Positions 27,501-39,500 of a DNA stretch of 64,000 nt are shown here, piece after piece; the stretch's first letter is position 1; each line of letters begins with the position of its first letter. Source of the DNA: Oscheius tipulae (lineage: Eukaryota > Nematoda > Chromadorea > Rhabditida > Rhabditidae). A program made the position numbers and the translations under genes. Where the stretch lies: assembly GCA_037178975.1 (NCBI GenBank), contig JASJZH010000003.1, positions 3,348,001-3,412,000 of the forward strand, given 5' to 3'. The notes beneath the pieces were generated by a model. That model had not been told where the DNA came from. It searched no databases and saw nothing but the letters and a program-made list of their open reading frames with translations.

Positions 27501-30500
27501 ACATTCTGTAAAAATACATATTGTTGGCAAGTTGGAACATCTCACTTTGACGATAAAGTCGCAGGCTTGTTGACTGGAGCTGGACATGACTTTGGCACTA
27601 TTCTGGATGATCGGAACACATTGCGGCAGAATTCGCTCGAATAAAGGACTTAACTTCGTTCCAAGACGCTCACTAAGCAGACTAAATAAATCATCAGTAA
27701 AAGTGGCAACGATAACGACTTACCATACAGTGATGCAGGCCTCCTTGCATACTTGGGAACGAAGATCAGTGACAGATTTGACCAGGGCTTCTTCCAGTTG
27801 AAGCAAATTGGTTATGAGATCACTATCAAAGTCCATTCCGCCATTTTGGACTACAGCTCGGACCATTTTCAACTGAACACTTGGATTAGAAAGAAAAAGG
27901 TGAAACGGACCGAGTTGTTGCGTTTGCTCCAATCGATGTCTGTCCTCTCTAAGACAATTCTCGCCTCCTCCAGATATGTCCTGATATCATTTCTATTCGA
28001 GATCTAGCAAAATCCTGATCATGGAAAGGACAACAAAGTTTACCGTTATTTTGGGGACATCTCGGAAATTGCGACGAATCTCTTCTTCTGTGACCACTCC
28101 AGCAACTACTAAATTTGAAAAAATGATATGTATAAGATTTTGAACAAACCTGGCGTTCTAGAAGGAGTAGAGACGGGCTTTTTGACCATCATGATAGGCC
28201 TTCTTGCGCCGATATTCTCCTGTTCGTCTCCTGAAAACACTTAATTACTCCAAAGCAATGTTTTAACGCAATTTTCATTCCCCAGGCAAAGCCAAATGCG
28301 CAGTTTCTGCAGCAGCTGACCACACGAAATGGAATTGACATCGATTAAAGAGTCTGGGCACAAGAACTAAAACGCGTATTAGGGGAGGTATCTTGTCATT
28401 TGCAACGTGTGATAAGGGAAACAGACGTAGATTGGCAAAAGTGTGCCATTTCTGCAACTTATAGGAAAGAAAAATTGTAGAGCTCAATTTAAAACGTCAC
28501 TTCTGGGAGATCCAGGAAAATGCGTATGTGAATCGCCAATTTGGTTCTTTACGAGTCTCATACTAAGAGCCACTGTTCGGCATCGATTAAAAGTGCAAAA
28601 AAAGAGCTGAGAAGAGGCGAGTCGGGAAATTGGATGAGGGCCAAGGGACGACGCAGTCAGTGACACCAATCGCATGCATGACAAAGAGCGACCAGTGGGA
28701 GAGAGGGCGCCCGACGGGGCCGAATTAGGCAGTGCACCCAATATGCTATCCTTTTTGCTTACTATTGTTACTGAAATGGTACTAATGACTTTTTGTGGAA
28801 ATGAGTCATTTAGGTGGCGCAAGTTCATAAATTCCTAACTAGTGGTGTCACGAACTTAACCAAGGTCACTCAGCCGAATTCTCGATTGTGTGATAGAAAA
28901 AAATAGCAGCATTTGTGCATAATATCGAATCTTTTCAGAGAAAGCAGTTTGCTGAATCATAGGAGGACAGATCCAATCAACACAGGTTTAAATCGTTCGT
29001 GGAACAGCACGCATGAAGAGTAAATACAGCTCTAGCGACTGTCGAGCCTCAGTGCAATGTTTTCTTGTGTTTGGATGGAGACTTTCGAGCCACTTACCGT
29101 TTTCAACCGATGTTGATCCCGGTAAGAACGGGACTTTGAAAGACATCTATTGTCTAAAAATAGAGGTAATACAAAGAGGGTTATCGAGCAAGAACGAAAT
29201 GCGTTTGAAGTCACAAATGAAAGTTTCTTTTTCAAATAGAAGTAAAATTTCAAAATGACGCGCGTACTGTGGAGCGCAATTACTGGAACAGATGATCTTC
29301 CTAGCTATATCGAATCAGAAAGCCATTTTCTTCTGGTAGGAAAGAAAGCCGTAACAAATATGAAAAAGAGCAGAAAACGGTTAATGACTTTACGTAACTT
29401 TAACGTTAATAACGAGTTAAAGTGGATGTTCAGAGACACCAATGAGAAAAAAAGCCAAGTCTGGAGAGAAAGGAACAAAATGAGAAAATGCAAACCAACT
29501 AACTGGCCAGCATATTTTGAACGACGTTTTTGGCGCCGAAACTTCTTGCTTACTAATGGGCAGCATTAAAAAAAAAGACTTTTGCACAATTTTTCCATTA
29601 TGACCGGAAAGACTGCTATACGAAAGGTGCGTGTAAACAGTCATGTCTGTACGCGAACACTTATTGAAGGAGGATTAGTCCCGTTGTCGATCGTGAACCA
29701 TTTTTATCTTGTAAGACTCACTCAATGATCCATTCGATCCGTTTCTTGACGTCGCAACTGCTGATTGTGCTCTCGGCTCGAAGCGTCGTTGGACTCGAAT
29801 AGGTCGAGACACAGCTGAAGGAACACTGCCCTTCCGAAGAGCCTCCTCGTAGCGTTGCATCAACAGCTGCATTCTGAAAAATGTTTCTGTTGGAAGTTGG
29901 ATTTGGAGTAGGCTTTCGCCCAATAAACATAGTGTTGCGTGTCAAAAATGGGAAGAAAGACCTGTTTGCTTTTGGATCTTTTATGGTAGAAAGTCACAAA
30001 GGTTTCTAAAAAGGAAAAGGTAAGGAAGAGAGATCTCGAGTCAGAGTGTGTGGGAACTATTCTTTCAGGAATGGAGTTAAACTGATGGACCATGACCGGG
30101 CTATCAAAAAGAGAACGAGAGGGATGGGAACGTGACTGACTCATCGGAATGCCATCTCCATCCAAACAAAAAGAGATAAGAGCAAAAGAGAGAGAGAAAC
30201 AGAAAGGCCCATCCAAGAAACGTATATATTGGGCCGGGGGAATTATTGGTCAGACACAGCGCCGTAGAGGCCGTAAAAAGTAGAAGGACATGTATGATAT
30301 CGGGACCAAAGTACATGATTTATTTTAGTGCATGTACCTAGTATCTTCTTGATTTTGCTCCTCCTCTTCTACATCCTCTTCTTTCTTCTCTGCTGGCGTC
30401 TCTTCTCTTCTCTGTCGCTCACGATGGCTTCGAGATCCTTTCCGAACTTGGCCACTTTCTCCTGGTTCAGTTGGTCCTTGTAATAGTCGAGAACGGCCAG

Positions 30501-33500
30501 ATGACAGTAAATGTACTGCATGTCGTTTTGGACGGCTCCGGCCCTCTGCTCGCGAATTCTCTCCAAGAGAACCGGCATCTCCAGAAGCTGTCCTCTCTTG
30601 AGTAAATGGATTGCAGCGATTGTCAGAATCAATGAGGCTGTTCTTCCGACTCCGGCACTGCAATGCACAACAGTCTTGGGGGAATCCATGTAGCGGAGCA
30701 TCCGATGCGGAGTGGAAGCTTCATTCGGTACTCCCTGATCCGGCCAGCTCTTGTATTGGAGATGCTTAAGAGTCCGACTAGCATTTTCTGTCTTGATGTC
30801 GAGAAGAGTTAGCACTGTCGTCGTCTCGAACTCTATCGAAGTTCCCAGATTCTTGATGGTGTATGTCCCATATTTGACGTGTGTGTCTGTTTCCGTCGGC
30901 CAGTAGTTTGCACATTTGCTCTGTCGGTTCTCGTAGCATTCGCAGAGCATTACGATGCAGGTAGTCTGCTCCTCCCAGATCATCCTCCAGAACTGCTTGA
31001 CCGTCTCATCCAGCGGCCCTTGGGCACAGATAAACTGCTGCGGTCTCCGGGGAGAGGGTCACATAATTGGCGTTGAAGTAGTCGTTGTCTGCTCCCCGTA
31101 TCTTGACTCTCGTCTCATCCAGGCACACTTGATTCAGATAGCGATTGGCATCTGGGAAAGCCTTGAGCTCTGCTGGAAAAGAGACTAGACTTCACTAACC
31201 TGGATCTTGTCCGGTGGAGTTGTGGCGGCTGTTTTGTATTCGAGTCCGATGGCCATGGCTCCTTTCTCCAGAGTCTGCAGATACCAGATAACAGGAGAGG
31301 CATTCAAACTGTGAAAGAAGGGCGTCTTGTGCTCTGTCTCCTGTTCTTGCTGGTCCAAAGTCTTGTTCGAATGTTCTACCGGTTTGGGCATTTGGGTCTT
31401 CATTTTCTCACAGCTCGTCTTCTTCGGCTTCTTGTTCTTGATCTTATGCTTCAGATTCGGTGGTCCGTGTGCGATGGCCGTCTGAACATCGCTGTGGACT
31501 TCCTTTGGACGGCTTTTTAAGTTGGCGAGCAGTCGTGAAGAGATCTTCTTCTGTCGGGAGCGAGGTGGCTTCTTCTTGTCCATCTGCCAACTTTCGAGGG
31601 ACTCGACTGTCGAACTGACTTCTTTCAAATGGGGGTTACTTTAGACTTGTCAAAGCTGGAATCAAGTGACAGGACAACTAACAGCCTTTATCAGTGCTCT
31701 TCCATCTGACCGAAAGACTATAAGCTCGGTTTATGACACCTCGTTTTGGGACAAGGGGGAGAAGAGAGAAAGAGGTATGGAGTACGTTGGAGAAAGTAGT
31801 AACGGGCGGCATTAATTTGTAAGTGGTCGTCTAGTATACTACCTATTCTAGAAGGCAAGTAAGGGAAAAGACTTTGCAATCGGTGGGGAATAGCTAAGTA
31901 TTCTTGTTCAAGGGATGGGTCGAAAAGTTTCGGGTCATTTTTCTGTGATATGTCAAATGTTATTATGAAACCTAACAATGCAATGGAACTGGAAAATAAA
32001 AGAAGACTACAGAGATACCATCTGCTCTGTCAATTTGCCCCCAAGCGCTTAGTAGTCCTTCTGCTAATTAAGCCTTCAAGACCGACACTAATTGTCGTTG
32101 TCCATCCTCGCAAAACAACCCCCGTTCGCCAAATTTGGGTCACGACCGGATTATTGGACTCACTTGGCATCGGGAATCAGTCGTCTATTCCTGATATTCA
32201 CAGCCACATCTTCCCCAAGAACGATCATCACGTGGACTACTGTGTTCATCGAGGTCTCTCTAACCTGAAAGAAGACATTTTTCTCCTATAGAAGACTGAA
32301 CAAACATCGTTATTCGGATCGACCATCAGTTTGCAAAGAAGCGGAACTAATCGGGTCGTTTGAGACTCCAGTTCTTCTCGACCTTCGTCCAGAAGCAGAC
32401 GGAATACATTCATCGTTCCACACTTGATATTTGTTTGTTTGTGACTGAACCCAATTGAGATTTTGTCCAGGACGATCTGAAAGATGTTGCCTGGGAAGCG
32501 ATGAGAACAAACCTGGTGGCTACAATGAGGAGTGTTCGAGAGATCAATGAGAAGGTTGGTTGTGGAATCTCGGACCTGTGGTTTCGAGTCGCCCAGTCTG
32601 AAATTTGGAAACTTTGTACTCTCTGTAGCAGAGTCTTTCATAGTGGTCAAACGATATTCTATGATCTCTACGAGTCATATGATGGAAAAGTCAGCTGCAT
32701 AGATAGAAGAACAATAATGGTACTATTAACTGGGAAGTCAAGTTGTGTTTGGAAAGTATTGACTCTGACCAATGAGACCTTTTGGACCGTCAGATAGGAA
32801 ATTACCTAACGGATCAGGAAATTAAGACCAGTTTGAGTCACCAACAGACAAAGGATTCGTGCCCTTTATTCTCTCGTTTCATCAGAAATTCTGTTCTGTG
32901 ATTCCAGTTCAAAACACCTGCTGCTTTTCTACTTCATTGCTTACCTTTCGACCAAGGCGGACGATCGTTCCAACAAATATGGAGCCAAAATGTCTCCGCT
33001 GATGTCCAGAGCCGTGTTCAGAACCTCGATGGCTTGTAGTGAGACCTGAAAAGTTTTGATTTTTGACTAGACTCTCTCATCATAGACGCGGCAAAAACAG
33101 TCCAGGGTTTTACAATTGAGTACGAACCGATTACATTTCTTTTCCAATGGGGTCTGATTACCCATGTTTCTCTAATGAACAAACAAACTCTTTCCCATGC
33201 TCATCCAACCGTTATTCATATACATTGATGATTTCAAGAATGATGGAAAAACTCATTCGTCTTGTTGTCAGCGAGGTTTCCGGAGGTTTGGCCCTCTTCC
33301 TCAACCTCATTCTCGCCTACATCATAGTATCAACGAAGACCTCCTTCGTTGGAAAGTATAAATGGTTTCTGTTGAGTTATACTGTTTTCGCTGCCATCTT
33401 TGCACTGACGCAAATCCTCACCTCTCCCGTAAGTTCACATCCAAACTGAGTTTACCAAGTTTTTTTTTCCGTCCTTCTTCCAAGGAAAAACTGGCTACAT

Positions 33501-36500
33501 GCTATATGACAATTTGAACATTCTCCCGTCGCTTTTGGGCAATGCTGTGATCCAGCTGTTCGTGTCTTGTTGTATGCAGAATGTTTGGATCATTTGTCTC
33601 TCCTTCGTATATCGCTACTACGTATTTTGCAAGTGAGTCCTGCTGAAAACAAGTTAATGAGTTTTAGACCTGAGAAGGCCGAACTCTATCTGCGGCACTG
33701 GAAGAGAATAGTATTTTTTTCCATCCTAATCATAGGATATTTGATGATTTGGATAGCTAAAGCCATGTGGCCGAACGGATATTGTGAGTCGGAGCTAGGA
33801 CAAGAGTTCTTTGATAGAACAGGTAACGACATTCGTAATCAGGCCTACCTCTGTGCCCCAACTTTGGTTGGTTCTCCCTTTGCTTCAAAACAATGGGCAG
33901 TTCAGATCAAGAACTCTTTAAACGTGGAATTGTTCATCTGTATCTCGACTTTCGGAACCTTTGTGACTCTGACAGTGGTCATCGATGTGCTCTGTGCCAT
34001 GAAAATTATCTCCGCATTGAAGAATACCTCTCAACATAGTCAGACAGTGGTGAAAAAGCAGAAGAGACTCTTCGGTCTTCTCATTCTACAACTACTACTC
34101 CCATTTCTGTTCAATCTCCTGCCAGAGAATCTGATCATCGGACTGACATATCTCGGCTATCCGATGGGAAATCTCGCCTACATCAGTAGTCTGTTCTCCG
34201 TGGCTCAAGTCATCGATCCCCTGCTCATACTGTACTTTATCAAACCGTACAGAATGGCCCTTTTGCGATGTGTCAATCCGACCAGAGTCACCAGCAGTTC
34301 AATTCACGGATCATTACCCCCAGTCCGAGTTAGTAGTCATGTCTCGAAGACGTAATATGTGTCATTGTTTTTGAAAATAAATAAAGTCATGGGGAAATGG
34401 TTTTAGACTGGAAAACAATTTTTAGGTGAGGTTTTCGATTCTTGTTTTCCAATCGTCCCCAAAAGAGAGGGGAGAGAACAGGGGAAGGATGTAACCTTTG
34501 CGGCTTTCGAGAAATGACGAAGTGGTATTATCCGTCTACGTCACGCATAGTCTCTTCATCCTGTCAGTCCGTCATATGTACAAACCGGAAGACGTTTCCT
34601 TCATCGTGACTCTGACTTCTGGAGGACTGGCCAGTCTGTTCAACTTTGTTCTTTTGCTCATCATTGTTCGAGTTCGATCCAAACACATCGGCCAGTACTG
34701 CTACTTGCTCTTCTTCTACACCGCTTCCGCCCTACTCTACTCTATTTTCCAACTACTGGGAGTTCAAGTAAGAGTTTTCCATCACAACTCCTAACTACGG
34801 CTCAGACCTTTTTCGCCACCTCCAGTGGATATCTGTTTTTCGACACTGCTCACTTCTTACCTCATGAACTGGCTACAATAAACACTTTCCTCTTCGGGAC
34901 ATGCTACGTTCAAAACATTGTCATTTTATCCGTCTCTTTCGTCTACAGATACTGCGTTGTCTGCAAGTATGCCAATCTCTTTCTTGTCTATAATGAACAG
35001 TCAACCCAAACTGGATCTCATGCACCAAAATGGCTGGAAGATTTCGATGCTTTGCCTAACTGTCATCGGGTTCATCATGTTCATGATTGCTTTGGAGATG
35101 ACTCCTTCAGATGCTTGCGACCAAGAATTTGGGGGAGACTTTGAGAAAGCCTTTGGGTTACCTTTAGAAGCAGGATATCTCTGTGCTGCTGTTAAGGTAA
35201 TCCACTTGATCAGCTCTTATCAAAACAGTCTTTTAAGTGAAGGGACACTTCAATTGGGGTCTTGCGAGGACATTGGGTGCCTTCAGTCTTCTAGTATTGT
35301 CCAGTGCACTGATCATCGGATTCTGTACTGTCAAAATCTTCCGAGCGATCGGAAAGAACATGTATCAGTCCACATCGGTGGCCCAGAATCAGAAGAAGAT
35401 CTTTACTCTTTTACTTCTCCAGGTAGATAGAAATAATTTTGATTAGAATAGGGTTTTAGCTGGCAATGCCCTTCGTCTTTAACAATTTACCTCTCCAAAT
35501 CGTCCTCATCTCCTCCTACCTCCACTTCGATGTCTCTCAGTCCGCCCACTACCTTGGAGCCGTTCTCTCCGTTGCTCAAGTAGTCGACCCCATCTTGACT
35601 CTGATCTTCATCAAGCCATACAGAGTCGTTCTTTGGAAGAGAGGAAGAGTCTCCTCCTCATTCAGAGGCTCGACCAACAACGTTCCTGTTATTGGCTGAG
35701 CAGGAAATTGGTTTTGTCTGTTATGGTTGCGCTCTGTGTTGACACTAATCCTAATAAAACAAGAAGAAGCACTTCTTATTGTAGTGTACGAAACTTAAAA
35801 GGACGTCGAGTCGCGTCTTCCACATGAAGAGCTAATTGACATGTCCTCTCTAGCTTTGATACCTATACAGGAATATAGCTGTACACTTCTCCTTACTTGA
35901 CTCATTCTCACGGTTGACCAAACCTGATCAGAAAAACGCACGAAGAGTCATATCTCAGAATGTTCTCGATCGAGCAGACCGCTACAGTTTTGACGGTCCT
36001 TTCCGGAAGTCTAGCTGCTCTTCTGAACTTCATCCTCTTGATCATCATCGTCCATGTCCGGTCGAAGAACATCGGGCAGTACAGCTACCTGCTTTTCCTC
36101 TACACAGCCTCCGCCTTACTCTACTCTATCTCTCAAGTTATTGGATGTCCGGTACGTGTTGTTTCCAGTTGTAGAAGTATGTTCCTTGCAGACCTTCTTC
36201 ACCACCTCCAGTGGCTATTTGGTAATCGACAATGCACTTATTCTGCCAGTTACGATTTCTACGTATAACACTTTCTTCTTCGGAAACTGTTACATTTTGA
36301 ATATCATCATTCTCGTCATCTCTTTCATCTACCGGTACTGCGTCGTCTGCAAGTGAGTACCTTCCAGCCAGGCTAAATTGTGGAAATCCAGTCAACAGAG
36401 ACTAGAAACGATGCACAACAATGGCTGGAAGATCACTCTTTTCTGCCTCTTCATAGTATTGTCTCTTATGACATTATTAATTTGTGAGATGATGCCAAAC

Positions 36501-39500
36501 TCACAGTGTGAAGAAGAGTTCGGAACAGACTTCTACCACAAGTTTGGTTTTCCACTGTCCCAGACTGCCTACGTTTGTGTCGCTATGACGGTAAGACCTT
36601 CTCTCTTTGTAACAGAAGTACTTTGAAGCTCAAACACAAGGCTAACTGGGCACTCTTGTACGCCATCGGCCCCTTCATGGCTCTCATTACCATCAGTGCT
36701 GTTATTATCACCGGCTGCACTGTGAAGATAGTCAGAGAGATCAAAAAGAACGCTCGATACTCATCGGCAATGGCCCAAGAACAGAAGAAAGTCTTCACCC
36801 TCCTTCTCCTCCAACTAGCCCTACCCTTCCTGTTCAACAATCTCCCAGTCCAATTCATCTTGATCTCCTCCTTTTTGAACCTCGATGTGAACAAAACTGC
36901 CCATTTACTAGGGGCGCTTCTATCGATTGCTCAAGTAGTCGATCCCATTCTGACGGTAATTTACATCCGCCCATACCGTGCTGTCTTGCTGAACAAGGCT
37001 AGAATCTCCTCGTCATTCCGTGGCTCTCGCAACAATACGTCCTTTGTCGTTCAATGAACCGTTCTTTCTCTTCGACTGTTTTGATTCACAGGCTTCTTTA
37101 ACGCACCAAGTGTTCAAATTGTTGCGCTCTGTTGCTCTTGGGTGTTCATTCGACGAAGATGTCTCTGTTGGAATCAGTGACCCTGATTCTTTCTCTTATC
37201 ACAGGAAGTATCGTCTTCCTTTTCAATCTCACTCTTCTAATAATCGTCCGCGTTCGATCCAAACACATCAGCCAATACCTGCTCTTCTTCTACACCACAT
37301 CGGTTCTCTATACTATTTCTCAAGTCCTTGGTTGTCACTCTTACCAGGAAGAGTCGTTCCAGACCTGCCACTTTGAAAAAAGAGATCTGTGGAGTTCTGC
37401 TAAAAGTTCGGAATCACAGGAAGAACTTCCCTTTGTTATGTCGCTCTAAATGCTAATCTCTGTTCCTGGGGACTCGTCTTAGTCACTTCCGATAATGTCT
37501 CCCGAGTCGTGGAGAATCCCCATTACGGTGACCAGTGGATCTCTGGCTCTGATTCTGAACCTTCTACTAGCCTGCATTATCCTGGCCAGCAAGTGCAGCT
37601 ACGTTGGGAAGTACAAATGGCTCCTTTTTCTCTATACGGTATCAGCGGCAGTCTACGCCGTGGCTCAGATACTGATAGCTGGAGTGAGTTAAAGTGGAAG
37701 AAGGGAGCTTGTTCTAGAACTTCTTCATGTGCCTCGACGGCTACATGTTCTACGACACGCTTCGAATCCTCCCAATCAAACTGGGAGATGTGGCAGTCGA
37801 TGCTTTCGTCTCCTGTTTCATTCAGAACGTCATCATTCTGACTCTGTCCTTCTTCTATCGCTACTACGTCGTCTGCAAGTGAGTCCACTTCCTCCAAATT
37901 TTACAAACTCTGTAGTCCCCATGGTCTCGATCATTTCCTTCGGAACTGGCTCCCGATCTCCCTCTTTTCCATCCTCATAATCACCTACGAGATGGTGGTT
38001 CTAGTCAACGCTATGATGCCCTCTTCCGTTGCCGAAGAAGTTTTGGACGAGAGTTTCTTCCTCGAGACTGGATTTCATGTGAATGAGACAGCCTACATTG
38101 GGGCCATCATATTCGTCCACAGCCATCTCAATTGGGAACTCTTGCTCGGACTGGGTTCTTTCGTCGCCTTTATCTCGATTTTCGGTGGAATCATAGTTAC
38201 GTTGGCCGTGAAGATTGGCAAGGCATTGAAAGGGAGCTCGATAGAGTCGGAAACTATGGCCAAAAACCAGAAGAAGATCTTCATTCTCCTCATTTTCCAG
38301 GTCTTGAACAGAGCTAATGAAAAGAGTCTTTCAGCTATCCCTCCCACTACTTTTCAACATAATCCCCCTCCAGATCGTCGTCCTCTCGACCTACTTCCGT
38401 CTTCGGACTGAACTTCTGGTCAACAGTCTCGGCTGTATTCTCTCTTTTGCCCAAGTCATTGATCCAATTCTCATTTTCTTCTTCATCAAACCGTACCGTC
38501 TCGCCCTGCTTGGTTGGCTTCTAAAGAAGAAGACTTCCGTTCATAGTGTACCGTCCCCACCTCCAGAACAGCAAATTCCTTAATATGACTGTGTTGTCGT
38601 TATAAATCTCATAACTATCGATTTCACGCTGTTTCAACATGGTAAAGAATTCACAACTCTTCTTACCTCTCGTCTTAAAAATGGACGGTAAGTACAGAGT
38701 AAAGACAGAGATATGCATACGTTAATGTGTGAGACACCAATTCACCTGTCTCTCCCAACATGGGTTCTCTTCTGAACCCTTGTATTTTGACCAGCATCGT
38801 TCTAACAAATAGACGACTTGCTTTATAATAGCGTCAATCCTATGTTCTGCGAGTAAATTAGATTAGAACCAAGGCTGGATATAAAAATGACAGTCCCGAC
38901 AAAAGTTTTTGCTTTTTAGAGCTGTCTAACTTCAGTCCTTTCCTCGTCCTCGGTTCTTTTGACCTTGAACGTAACTTCTCCAGGTACTAGGTCACTGCTA
39001 CAATTGGTCATCCTTCCTAACAGTCCAGCCTTTGAACTTGTATCCGACCCTACTCAAGCCTTTTCAGAAAATGCGTTCGGAAAGAACCTATATGAGTGTT
39101 ACTTCTGGATCCCTGGCTCTCATCCTCAATATTCTCCTCTCTTACATCATCTATACTACTCGAATAAACACTCTCGGGAGATACAAACATCTTTTGTTCT
39201 TGTACACTCTATCAGCAGCCATCTATGCCTCAAATCAAATCCTTACCGCTGCTGTGGGTTTTCTTTTTGCAAACTACTATTGGTTCTAGGAATTCGTGGT
39301 CTGTCCCTCTGGCTACCTAATGTACGACACAATCAACATCCTCCCGATCTCACTTGCTCAAGTGTTCATCGAGAACTATGCTGTCTGTTTCATCGCCCTC
39401 ATAACTATCATCTCTTGGTGCTTTGTCTATCGCTACTTTGTCGCTCTGAGAGCCAACCGTCTTGACTATCTTCATCAGAACTGGAGGGTCTTGGCTTCAG

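Noticed and set aside
29013..29569. Two overlapping plus-strand frames in a CLASP intron
   Set aside because: Low-complexity basic peptides without motifs; kept only as an open question, not as genes.
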